The notes under the pieces: model-generated
What the model saw: only the letters and a program-made list of their open reading frames with translations
What the model was told of the DNA's origin: nothing
Databases searched by the model: none
Translations under genes and position numbers: made by a program
Part shown: piece after piece, positions 1 through 8,162 of the stretch
Numbering within the stretch: position 1 is the stretch's first letter
Layout: each line of letters starts with the position of its first letter
Assembly (NCBI RefSeq): GCF_014863545.1
Contig: NZ_CP062260.1
Span: 2,232,001-2,296,000 of the forward strand
DNA: 64,000 nucleotides
Origin: Paenibacillus sp. JNUCC32
Lineage (GTDB): Bacteria > Bacillota > Bacilli > Paenibacillales > Paenibacillaceae
Reading direction: 5' to 3'

Positions 1-616
1 CATCCTGCATTGGCTTGGTGATATGTTTGATCCCGCTCTGGCCGGCTATTGGGGATGCAAGGACGATCTGGACGAGGCGATGGACGTTTGTTTGCGCGTC
101 ATTCGGGCAAACGCGGACAAGGTCGACGGGATTAAAATCTCGCTGCTCGATGCCGGTAAAGAAATCAAGATGCGCCGGCTGCTGCCGGAAGGCGTCAAGA
201 TGTACACCGGCGACGACTTCAGCTACCCGGAACTGATCAAGGGTGATGGGCAGGGCTACAGCCATGCGCTGCTCGGCATATTCGACGCGATCGCGCCGGC
301 CGCCGCCCAAGCGCTTCATGCGCTTGACGCAGGCGATCTGGTCAGTTATGAGGCGATTATGGAGCCTACAGTTGCCTTGTCGCGTCATATTTTCCAGAAG
401 CCGACGTACGCCTACAAGACGGGAATTGTGTTCATGGCCTACTTAAACGGCCACCAACAGCATTTCCGCATGATCGGGGGAGCGGAGGGATCGCGCTCGA
501 TCGTCCATTTGGCCCAGTTGTTCGTGCTTGCCGACAGGGCCGGGCTATTGGCCGATCCGGAGCTTGCCGCCGAACGGATGAAGCCTGTCTTGGCGCTGGC
601 GGGTATTCGGCCGTAA
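1..616 (+). CDS. DUF993 / dihydrodipicolinate synthase-like protein, C-terminal part
   Basis: The reading frame is already open at base 2 and closes at TAA 614-616, so only the last ~205 residues are present. The visible part has a TIM-barrel aldolase character: a KISLLDAGKE segment, where the lysine is a candidate Schiff-base residue as in DapA-type lyases, followed by MYTGDDF and a helical C-terminus. From memory it matches the DUF993 family, which is related to dihydrodipicolinate synthases and is found in sugar or inositol catabolic clusters; the true substrate is unknown. It is followed after 38 bp by an isomerase and then an oxidoreductase, all co-directional, so it probably forms a catabolic operon. 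Base composition is clearly richer in GC than the DNA after 2.8 kb. Confidence 0.7.
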   Translation, partial: ILHWLGDMFDPALAGYWGCKDDLDEAMDVCLRVIRANADKVDGIKISLLDAGKEIKMRRLLPEGVKMYTGDDFSYPELIKGDGQGYSHALLGIFDAIAPAAAQALHALDAGDLVSYEAIMEPTVALSRHIFQKPTYAYKTGIVFMAYLNGHQQHFRMIGGAEGSRSIVHLAQLFVLADRAGLLADPELAAERMKPVLALAGIRP

Positions 617-654
617 TCATTTATAGAAATGTTTGAAAGCAAGGAGGGATCAGC

Positions 655-1476
655 ATGGAACCGCTTCGTTCCATAGACAGACTCAGCTTGAACCAGATTA
701 CGACCGATCGGCTGAATATGCGTGAGGCCGTGGAAGCATGCGTTCGAGCCGAAGTGCCTTGGATCGCGCTGTGGCGGCATAAAGTGGCCGAAACCGGCCT
801 GGCCGAGAGCAAGCGGCTTGTGCGGGACGCGGGCCTGCGCATCTCCAGCCTGTGCCGTGGGGGTTATTTTCCGGCGGCCACCGCGCCTGCGCGCAAAGAG
901 CGGATGGACGACAATCGCCGCGCTGTCGAGGAGGCGGCCGAGCTCGGCACCGATGTGCTCGTGCTCGTTTGCGGTCCGGCGCCAGACCGGGATATCGATT
1001 TCGCCCGCAAGACGGTCGAAGAAGCGATCGCGGAACTAGTGCCGTTCGCCCGCTCGCACGGAGTCAAGCTCGGCATCGAGCCTTTGCACCCGATGTACGC
1101 CGCTGAACGCTCCGTCATCAATACGCTGGCGCAAGCCAACACGCTCGCGGAGCAGCACGACCCGCAAGACGTCGGCGTCGTCGTCGATGCGTTCCACGTC
1201 TGGTGGGACCCGGAGCTGTACGCGCAAATTGAGCGGGCCAGGGGGCGTATACTCGGCTTCCACGTCTCCGATTGGATCGTGCCGGTACCCGACCTGCTGA
1301 TGGGCAGAGGGATGATGGGGGACGGCGTTATCGAGTTGCGCCGGATGCGTCATGCCGTTGAAGCGGCCGGTTACGCGGGGGCGATCGAGGTGGAAATCTT
1401 CAACCGGCAGGTATGGGATATGCCGGGAGACGAGGCGCTCACGCTCATCAAGGAACGTTATTTGCAGCATGTATGA
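655..1476 (+). CDS. Sugar phosphate isomerase/epimerase (AP endonuclease 2-like TIM barrel)
   Basis: A 273-residue protein of the xylose isomerase-like TIM-barrel superfamily (IolE/IolI/EboC type). The four metal ligands expected for this fold can be placed at E142 (GIEPLHP), D178 (VVDAFH), H203 (GFHVSDW) and E247 (EVEIFN). Members isomerise or epimerise keto-sugars or inositol derivatives in the cytoplasm; the exact substrate cannot be read from sequence. ATG 655 follows an AAGGAGGG ribosome site at 641-648. It sits between the DUF993 gene and a Gfo/Idh/MocA oxidoreductase, a common grouping for oxidised-sugar catabolism, and is presumably co-transcribed with them. Confidence 0.85.
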   Translation: MEPLRSIDRLSLNQITTDRLNMREAVEACVRAEVPWIALWRHKVAETGLAESKRLVRDAGLRISSLCRGGYFPAATAPARKERMDDNRRAVEEAAELGTDVLVLVCGPAPDRDIDFARKTVEEAIAELVPFARSHGVKLGIEPLHPMYAAERSVINTLAQANTLAEQHDPQDVGVVVDAFHVWWDPELYAQIERARGRILGFHVSDWIVPVPDLLMGRGMMGDGVIELRRMRHAVEAAGYAGAIEVEIFNRQVWDMPGDEALTLIKERYLQHV

Positions 1477-1552
1477 ATTATAAATTTGCAGCTTTGGCGG
1501 GCCGGGAGAATCGTTCCCGGCTCGTCAAGGCATAGCTTTGGAGGGAAGGAAT

Positions 1553-2794
1553 GTGAAGATTTGTCGCACCGCGCTGATCGGGATCGGGGGATTCGGCGCT
1601 GAACATGTGAAAGTCATGCAGAAGCTGGTCGAAGAGGGTAGCCTGCAGGTTGCTGCTTTTGCGGAGCCGAATGTCGGCGCTCATCAGGAGTCTTACGGCA
1701 AGCTGACCGCGCTTGGGGCCGTCCATTATATAGACTACGTGCAGATGCTCACGCTGCATTCGGATATCGATTTCGTCGTCATCGTCACGCCGATCTCCTC
1801 CCACAAGCCGATGTGCATCCAGGTGATGCGGATGGGCTTTCACGTGCTGGTGGAGAAGCCCCCGGCGGTAACGATTCAGGACTTGGACGAGATGATCGCG
1901 GTGCAGATGGAGACCGGGCGCTTGTGCCAGGTGAACTTCCAGAATACGTCGGGCCAGGCGTTCCGAACGCTGCTGGAAAGGATCGGCTCCGGTGTGCTCG
2001 GGCAGGTGGAGCAGGTGGTCGGCATTGGCATGTGGAAACGGCTTCGCTCTTACTACGATCGAACCCGCTGGGCCGGCAGACTGGTCAGCGACGGCCAGTA
2101 TATGCTGGACGGGACGTTCAACAATCCGTTTGCTCATTTGCTGCACCATAGCTTGCTGGCGGCCGGAGGAGGCGCAGCAGACTTGTACCCGGAATCGGTG
2201 CAGGCCGAGCTTTACCACGTCAATGACATCGAGGGGGACGATGTCTCCTGTATTCGCGCCGTTATGGCTAACGGTGTGAGCGTTCATTTTTACGCCATGC
2301 TTTGTCACGAAGTAAGTGAAGTGCCTTCGATTGCCGTGTACGGAACGCGAGGGGAAGCGCATTGGAATTACCAGAACAAGCTGACCATTCGCGCACAGGA
2401 CGCCGAAGAGGATTTGGCGTTTGGTCCGACCGATTTGATGTGCAGCATGTATCTGAACCTGATGGAAGCGATCGAAACCCCAGGGAAACCGCTCTTCTCG
2501 CCGCTCAAGGCAAGCCGAAGCTTCGTGCTGGTATCCAACGGCGCCTATGAGTCGGCTCGCGCCGTTCGTGCCATTCCCAGCCGATTCGTGACCGAGCGGG
2601 AGGATGGAGATTCCACGGTGCGCCTGCTGCCCAGCTTGTCCGAGAAGATGAGAGACGCGGCAGCGAAGCGGCAACTGTACAGTGAATATCCGCTTCCTTG
2701 GGCGACGCCGACCGGGCTGTTCCGGATGGAGGGCTACAACCGATTCGAGCTGCCTGCCACTATGCGCACAAATAACGGTAGACCGACCAATTAG
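1553..2794 (+). CDS. Gfo/Idh/MocA family oxidoreductase
   Basis: An NAD(P)-dependent sugar or cyclitol dehydrogenase of about 413 residues. The N-terminus has the Rossmann signature GIGGFGAEH. Near residue 100 comes EKPPAVTIQDLDEM, the conserved EKP motif of the family, followed by the C-terminal alpha/beta oxidoreductase domain with VNFQN. GTG 1553 is chosen because GGAGGG at 1540-1545 lies 7 bases upstream; TTG 1538 would start inside that site. It is last in the GC-rich three-gene operon and probably oxidises the sugar acted on by the neighbouring isomerase. A long antisense frame (1478-2674) is a high-GC shadow. Confidence 0.85.
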   Translation: MKICRTALIGIGGFGAEHVKVMQKLVEEGSLQVAAFAEPNVGAHQESYGKLTALGAVHYIDYVQMLTLHSDIDFVVIVTPISSHKPMCIQVMRMGFHVLVEKPPAVTIQDLDEMIAVQMETGRLCQVNFQNTSGQAFRTLLERIGSGVLGQVEQVVGIGMWKRLRSYYDRTRWAGRLVSDGQYMLDGTFNNPFAHLLHHSLLAAGGGAADLYPESVQAELYHVNDIEGDDVSCIRAVMANGVSVHFYAMLCHEVSEVPSIAVYGTRGEAHWNYQNKLTIRAQDAEEDLAFGPTDLMCSMYLNLMEAIETPGKPLFSPLKASRSFVLVSNGAYESARAVRAIPSRFVTEREDGDSTVRLLPSLSEKMRDAAAKRQLYSEYPLPWATPTGLFRMEGYNRFELPATMRTNNGRPTN

Positions 2795-2954
2795 AGGCGT
2801 TCCTTCAGGGCTCTTCTTTTTACAATGTCGAGGTTTAACCTAATGTATTTTTGGAGGCATGATACCTATTTAAATGAATCAGGACCAAGTGGTCTCTGGT
2901 TCTTTATTTTGTTTACCTGACTAATTCCTCACTCTACAGTTTACATACAACTAC

Positions 2955-3022
2955 CTTTTTAAGTTATTACCAAATTGATTTAAGGGAGTACATTTTTTTA
3001 TTTCATCCTGAAGGTAGAATGA
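2955..3022 (+). promoter_or_regulatory. Putative regulated promoter of the sugar ABC transporter operon
   Basis: This stretch matches the one at 10150-10215 almost base for base: TTACCAAA, then ATTTAAG, then AGTACATTTTTT, then exactly 22 bases, then a -10-like TAGAAT (3015-3020). There is no good -35 hexamer, which fits an activator-dependent promoter. By inference the activator is the AraC-type response regulator encoded at 6700-8142, which lies between the two copies. The leader then runs to the GGAGGG site at 3050-3055. Confidence 0.6.
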
Positions 3023-3064
3023 TAAACATGAGAGCTCTTTATTACAGTCGGAGGGATGGGAAAA

Positions 3065-4015
3065 ATGAAAGCGGTTTTAGACAGCTCCCGAAAGTATGGC
3101 GCAACAAAAAGGAAAAAAAACTTTCTGTACTACATCAAAAGAGACGGTCTGTTATATTTTCTTTTGCTGCTGCCTATGGCCTATATCCTGATTTTCAAGT
3201 ATGCTCCCATCTATGGCCTTGTGATGGCATTCCAAGATTACAACATTTTTGAAGGAATTGGAGGGAGCGAATGGGTAGGACTGGATGTGTTCCGTTTTAT
3301 TTTTGAGCAGGACAGCTTCTACCGTGCATTAAAGAATACGCTGGTCCTGAATGTTCTGGACTTGATCGCAGGTTTTCCAGCGCCCATTCTTCTGGCGATT
3401 TTGCTCAATGAAGTAAGACAAGCAAAATTCAAGAAAATGACCCAGACCGTGTTGTATCTGCCCCATTTTTTGTCCTGGGTTATTATTGGCGGTATGGTCT
3501 ATCTGATGTTTTCTAACGGCGGCATGATCAACAATTTCCTGTCGAGCTTTGGTTTGGAGAAGATCGAGTTTCTGTCGCAGAAAACACCTTGGTTGATTAC
3601 TTATATTGCCGTTGGCGTATGGCAAAATATCGGATGGGGCACCATCATTTATTTGGCGGCCATAACCGGAATCAATAGGGAGTTGTATGAGGCCTCCGAT
3701 ATTGATGGCTGCAGCAGGCTTCGCAAAATGTGGCATATTACACTGCCTGGCATTAAGTCAACCATCAATATTTTGTTGATTCTCCAAATAGGAAGAATGG
3801 TTTCTATCGGATTTGACCGTCCCTTTGTGATGGGGAATTCACTGGTTAGCGATTACTCTGATGTTATCAGTACTTTCGTGTATAGAGTTGGTATTAGTTC
3901 GGGTGATTTCTCCCAGGCAACGGCGGTAGGATTGTTCCAATCCGTGGTCGGCCTGATCCTGCTGTTATCTGCAAACTTTGTTGCGAAAAAATTAGGCGAG
4001 GATGGGATATGGTGA
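3065..4015 (+). CDS. Sugar ABC transporter permease (LplB/YtcP type)
   Basis: A CUT1-family membrane permease of about 316 residues with six predicted transmembrane segments; the first follows the basic N-terminus (FLLLLPMAYILIF). The EAA loop that contacts the ATPase is visible as YEASDIDGCSRLRKMWHITL. It pairs with the next permease, whose start overlaps it by 7 bp, and with the binding lipoprotein at 4992. No ATPase gene is present, as usual for Paenibacillus CUT1 loci, which tend to use a shared MsmX-type ATPase encoded elsewhere. ATG 3065 is preferred because GGAGGG at 3050-3055 gives a 9-base spacing, whereas ATG 3056 would abut it. Confidence 0.9.
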   Translation: MKAVLDSSRKYGATKRKKNFLYYIKRDGLLYFLLLLPMAYILIFKYAPIYGLVMAFQDYNIFEGIGGSEWVGLDVFRFIFEQDSFYRALKNTLVLNVLDLIAGFPAPILLAILLNEVRQAKFKKMTQTVLYLPHFLSWVIIGGMVYLMFSNGGMINNFLSSFGLEKIEFLSQKTPWLITYIAVGVWQNIGWGTIIYLAAITGINRELYEASDIDGCSRLRKMWHITLPGIKSTINILLILQIGRMVSIGFDRPFVMGNSLVSDYSDVISTFVYRVGISSGDFSQATAVGLFQSVVGLILLLSANFVAKKLGEDGIW

Positions 4016-4905
4016 GGGTGGCGAGCAATAAGCGCAAGATGAAAAAAATGACTGTAGCGGATATGGCCATCATTGTATTTATCGTGGCATTGTCCTTCAC
4101 ATGTATCGTACCGTTCCTGTACATGATTGCGCTTTCTTTCAGTTCCAACGAAGCGATTATTTCTCAAAAGGTAGGACTGTGGCCAGTAGACTTCACAGCA
4201 GAAACGTACAAAACCATATTGAGCGATATGGATATGCTGTATACGCTTGGATACAGTATTGTGCTTACGATATTCTACACTTTGGTATGCATGTTACTGA
4301 CCATATGTGCAGCGTATCCGTTAACGAAGAAGCGGCTGAAGGGAAGAAACTTTATTTTGACGGCGTTGGTCTTCACCATGTATTTCAGCGGCGGTTTAAT
4401 TCCCTCCTATATTCTGGTTAAAAACCTAGGCATGATGAATTCGGTTTGGAGCCTGGTATTGCCGGGGGCCATGAGCGTGTTTAATATGATCATCCTGAAA
4501 ACCTTCTTCAGCAACCTTCCGGAGAGCTTGGAGGAATCGGCAGCCATTGACGGGTGTTCGGATCTGGGCATTCTCATCAAGATTGTGCTTCCCCTTTCGT
4601 TGCCATCGATCGCCACATTAAGCCTTTTCTATGCGGTGGACAGATGGAATGGATTCCAGGATGCGCTGTTCTACATCACGAAAAAAGAGCTCTACCCTAT
4701 GCAGATGAAGCTATACCAGATCATTTCGGCCAATCAGCAGTTGGATAGCCAACAAGGAGGGGAAGGAAGTGTCGGCTCCTATATTGTCCCTGAGTCATTG
4801 AAAGCGGCAAGTGTCATGTTTACAACGATTCCGATTTTGCTGATCTATCCTAAACTGCAGAAGTATTTCGTGGATGGTGTGATGACTGGGGCTATCAAGG
4901 GGTGA
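4009..4905 (+). CDS. Carbohydrate ABC transporter permease (LplC/YtcP type)
   Basis: The second CUT1 permease, 298 residues, six predicted membrane helices. The EAA loop reads EESAAIDGCSDLGILIKIVL, and the C-terminus ends in the typical FVDGVMTGAIKG. Its ATG lies inside the last codons of the first permease, which indicates translational coupling and a heterodimeric channel. The substrate is probably an arabino-oligosaccharide or related glycan, judging only from the GH43 protein encoded at the end of the locus. Confidence 0.9.
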   Translation: MVRVASNKRKMKKMTVADMAIIVFIVALSFTCIVPFLYMIALSFSSNEAIISQKVGLWPVDFTAETYKTILSDMDMLYTLGYSIVLTIFYTLVCMLLTICAAYPLTKKRLKGRNFILTALVFTMYFSGGLIPSYILVKNLGMMNSVWSLVLPGAMSVFNMIILKTFFSNLPESLEESAAIDGCSDLGILIKIVLPLSLPSIATLSLFYAVDRWNGFQDALFYITKKELYPMQMKLYQIISANQQLDSQQGGEGSVGSYIVPESLKAASVMFTTIPILLIYPKLQKYFVDGVMTGAIKG

Positions 4906-4991
4906 TGGGGAAACAGATTATGATGAAGGGAGGATCCCGGCCTCGCGGATGATTTAAGAGAATCAATTACCAGAACGAAAGGGTGGTTAAA

Positions 4992-6593
4992 GTGTATAAG
5001 GGCATAAAGAAGAAAGCAACAATTCTATTTAGCACAGTGCTTCTAGCCGTAGGAGTGGCAGGCTGTGGTGGTGCAGGCAATAACAATGGGGAGACGGTAT
5101 CAAAAGGGGCCAACGCATCGGAAACGGGCTCCGGTTCCCCAGTAACCTTGACAGTGGAAGTGTTTGACAGAGGTATTCAGGGACAACCGGACTTGAACAA
5201 CAACACGTGGACCAAATATGTCAATGAAAAATTCGGGAAGCCTAATAACGCCATTGTAAAATTTGTTCCTGTCCCCCGTTCCCAAGAAGTCGACAAGCTG
5301 AATGTTTTGATGGCTGCCAACGAGGCTCCTGATATTTCCTTCACCTACGACGGGAATACCGTAACCCGTTTCGCAAAAAGCGGTGGCCTCTATACACTGG
5401 ATGAATTGTTGGAGAAGCATGGCCAGCAATTAAAGTCTTATCTGGGCGAGAACGTTCTTTCCTACGGGAAATATGAGGGCAAACAAATCTCGATACCAGG
5501 CAAGCGGACTCTGATCGCTTGGAACGGCATGTTTATCCGCAAGGATTGGCTGGATAAGCTGGGAATGCCTGTTCCTACGAATCGGGATGAATTATATAAT
5601 ACCCTCGTTGCTTTCCGTGACAAGAACCCGGGTAATGTGGATGGTGTCATTCCGTGGGCAACTGCGGCTTCCGGCATGAACTACACCTTTGGCAACCTGA
5701 TTCCTTCGTTCTGGGGTCCGATGTCGGAGGAGGAATTCGTTACCACCACCAATTGGCTGAAGCCCGGCACCAAGGATGCGTATAAATGGCTGAACAAACT
5801 GTACAATGAAAAGCTGATCAGCCCCGACTTTGCGCTGGATAAAACAACCAAACAAGCGGATGCCGATGTGACCAATGGGAAGGTAGGCTTCTACGCTGCC
5901 AACTGGGATTATCCACTATCACAAAAAATTCGTGAACCACTGAAGCAAAATGCACCTGATGCCAACTATGTTGCTGTAGATACCTTCAAAAACGATGAGG
6001 GGAAATACCTGAAAGAGATGTACAACGAAAACGGGATTTTCTCCTTCATCCCGAAAAGCAGCAAGAATGCGGAGCTGGCCATAAAGTATCTGAACTGGAT
6101 GGCTGATCCGGAGGTGATGTTCTTCCTTCAGTTTGGCGAAGAAGGCGTCAACCATAAGCTTGTAAACGGGATCCCGCAAGGGATTGCGCAAACCGGCGAA
6201 AATATGCAAACGAGCAATCTGAATATGGATTATACTCTAATTGTAAACGGTGCAGAGCTGGGCGATACCGAAAAGAATGTCCGAACGTACGCAGCAGCAT
6301 TAGCAGCCGGAGATCAGAGCTATGAAAAACTGGCTGTCGATTCATACAAGATCAATACGACGGATGGTTATACAGGCTTTTATTACGGCGTCTCGAACGA
6401 AGCTAGTATCAAGTACGGCAAAACGTTGGGTGACATGAACAAACAGATGAGTGACAGGCTGGTCGTTGCCAAGCCGGCAGAGTTCGACGCCTTGTACGAC
6501 AAGCTGGTGAAAGAATATATGGACGCCGGCGGTCAGGCTGTTCAGGATGAGAATATAAAGAATTATAGAGATATCAAAGCACAGAGCAAGTAA
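4992..6593 (+). CDS. Extracellular sugar-binding lipoprotein of the ABC transporter
   Basis: A solute-binding protein of about 533 residues in the large LipO-type group (cluster 1 extracellular proteins). A basic N-terminus and hydrophobic stretch end in the lipobox VGVAGC, so the protein should be lipid-anchored outside the membrane. A low-complexity linker follows, then a two-lobed binding fold ending with a YMDAGGQ segment. The GTG at 4992 is placed behind AAAGGGTGG; GTG 4983 is the alternative. It lies 86 bp after the permeases and is followed by a terminator at 6602. Confidence 0.9.
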   Translation: MYKGIKKKATILFSTVLLAVGVAGCGGAGNNNGETVSKGANASETGSGSPVTLTVEVFDRGIQGQPDLNNNTWTKYVNEKFGKPNNAIVKFVPVPRSQEVDKLNVLMAANEAPDISFTYDGNTVTRFAKSGGLYTLDELLEKHGQQLKSYLGENVLSYGKYEGKQISIPGKRTLIAWNGMFIRKDWLDKLGMPVPTNRDELYNTLVAFRDKNPGNVDGVIPWATAASGMNYTFGNLIPSFWGPMSEEEFVTTTNWLKPGTKDAYKWLNKLYNEKLISPDFALDKTTKQADADVTNGKVGFYAANWDYPLSQKIREPLKQNAPDANYVAVDTFKNDEGKYLKEMYNENGIFSFIPKSSKNAELAIKYLNWMADPEVMFFLQFGEEGVNHKLVNGIPQGIAQTGENMQTSNLNMDYTLIVNGAELGDTEKNVRTYAAALAAGDQSYEKLAVDSYKINTTDGYTGFYYGVSNEASIKYGKTLGDMNKQMSDRLVVAKPAEFDALYDKLVKEYMDAGGQAVQDENIKNYRDIKAQSK

Positions 6594-6601
6594 TCCATGG
6601 C

Positions 6602-6636
6602 ATAAGGATAAACCAGTCTGTGGTTTATCCTTATTT
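6602..6636 (+). terminator. Intrinsic terminator after the binding-protein gene
   Basis: A 14-base stem, ATAAGGATAAACCA paired with TGGTTTATCCTTAT, around a 5-base loop and followed by TTTCG. It closes the transporter operon before the regulator gene. Confidence 0.75.
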
Positions 6637-6699
6637 CGTTGCTGTTCCCGAATAATTTTGCAATTATTCGGGGGAATCCATATGTTCAGGAGGATACCC

Positions 6700-8142
6700 A
6701 TGTACAAGGTCATGATTGTAGATGATGAGCCGTGGGCAATTAAAGGAATCCGCAACGCCTTCGATTGGGATAAATATGGATTTGAAATTATCGGACAATT
6801 TAAAAGCGCTTACACCGCATGGGATGCCATAAAAGCGAATGAACCCGATTTGGTATTTACGGATATCCGTATGCCCGAGATATCCGGACTGGATCTGATG
6901 AAGAGGGCCAAAGTAGAAGGGCTGGACATTGAGTTTGTCATCGTAAGCGGATATGCGGAATTTGAATATGCCCAGGAAGCGCTGCGCTATGGCGCGCTGG
7001 ATTATTTCCTGAAACCTTTGGATATCGATAAGGCTGACCCCTTCATTGCGAAGCTGGCCGTGCACTTCTCCCGAAGAAGCACAGTGCGCAACCAACTTCT
7101 TCTGGATGCGCTGACCTCGGCGAATGAGGACGCGATCAAGAGCTTCCTACCGCTTCCCGATGATGCAGCTGTGTACTATTATCAGGTGTTGACCATCTAT
7201 TTCGAGGGAGAAAATAAAAATATGAGGAACCTGCTTTCTTTGGAGGGAAAGCCTGTTCATGTTGTGGAAGTTGAAGCCGGAGCCCGAAAAATGCTAGTTG
7301 TCCTGATGACGGAGCATAGGGCTTGTCTGGAAGGACATTCGGATAAGCGGGTTTTGAATAAGACGGGCATCCATGTTATGGGCGTCAGCAGCATCTCGAA
7401 TCAACTAAAGCACATGAGCAAGCTCATTAAAGAAGCTGACCTGTCCGCTTCCCAGGTTTTTCTTGAAGAAGCTGGGGGCGTCGTTCACTACGAGCCGAAG
7501 CTTCATCTGGTGAAGCCATGTATCGATGAAATCCACCACATCCTTCAGGGAAATCAATTTGACGATGTGGAAGCGTACATTAAAGGGCTGCAGGCATATT
7601 TCAGGGATCATCGTCTTGGCATGTCTGAGGTTGTCTACCTTTGGAATCAAGCCGTCGGGATCCTTATCAAAGCATATTCTGAGGAATTGAAGGATATGGA
7701 ACTGGAATTCCTGAATTATTCCGAGATCAAGGAACGATTTGAACACTTTGAGTCGCTATGCAGCTTTTTACATGAGGTTCTCGACTCGATCAGGATAGGA
7801 AACAGCCGCTCTATGCAGGAAGGGGACATCCAGTCCTGCTTCAACAGGATGATCCATTATATCAACCATCATTTTGAGCAGAAATTGTATTTGAAGGATT
7901 TATCAGCCCAATTCTTTATTAACCAGGTGTATTGCTGTCAATTATTCAGAAAAAATCTGGGCAAAACCTTCTCAGAATATGTGTCGGAGCTGAGAATCAA
8001 GAAAGCCCGTGAGCTCCTGAAGCGGACGGATCTATCCATTGAAGAAGTGGCCATTCAGGCCGGGTATGTCGATTATTATTATTTCAATAAAGTGTTCAAG
8101 AAGCATTGCGGGATGACCCCCGCCAAATTCAGAAAAAGTTGA
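6700..8142 (+). CDS. AraC-type response regulator (YesN-like)
   Basis: A two-component response regulator of 480 residues. The receiver domain covers about residues 1-120, with acidic pocket DDE at 8-10, phosphoacceptor D55 in FTDIRMPE, and K in FLKP near 105. A variable middle follows. The last ~100 residues form an AraC-type double helix-turn-helix (LKDLSAQFFINQVYCCQLFR and IEEVAIQAGYVDYYYFNKVF). ATG 6700 has CAGGAGG at 6688-6694. The kinase gene starts 20 bp after it. It is the obvious candidate to bind the shared promoter boxes at 2955 and 10150; that is inference. Confidence 0.9.
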   Translation: MYKVMIVDDEPWAIKGIRNAFDWDKYGFEIIGQFKSAYTAWDAIKANEPDLVFTDIRMPEISGLDLMKRAKVEGLDIEFVIVSGYAEFEYAQEALRYGALDYFLKPLDIDKADPFIAKLAVHFSRRSTVRNQLLLDALTSANEDAIKSFLPLPDDAAVYYYQVLTIYFEGENKNMRNLLSLEGKPVHVVEVEAGARKMLVVLMTEHRACLEGHSDKRVLNKTGIHVMGVSSISNQLKHMSKLIKEADLSASQVFLEEAGGVVHYEPKLHLVKPCIDEIHHILQGNQFDDVEAYIKGLQAYFRDHRLGMSEVVYLWNQAVGILIKAYSEELKDMELEFLNYSEIKERFEHFESLCSFLHEVLDSIRIGNSRSMQEGDIQSCFNRMIHYINHHFEQKLYLKDLSAQFFINQVYCCQLFRKNLGKTFSEYVSELRIKKARELLKRTDLSIEEVAIQAGYVDYYYFNKVFKKHCGMTPAKFRKS

Positions 8143-8162
8143 TATGAACGGAGCGGCGGGCC

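Noticed and set aside
864..1470. Antisense frames over the isomerase gene
   Set aside because: High-GC shadows of a gene with all metal ligands intact.
1478..2674. 398-codon open frame antisense to the Gfo/Idh/MocA gene
   Set aside because: The region is GC-rich and the frame mirrors codon positions of a clearly conserved gene; His/Arg-rich product with no family resemblance and no ribosome site.
2871..2915. T-box or riboswitch in the leader before the ABC transporter
   Set aside because: A small inverted repeat (ACCAAGTGGT) is present, but no T-box sequence or conserved riboswitch core could be identified.
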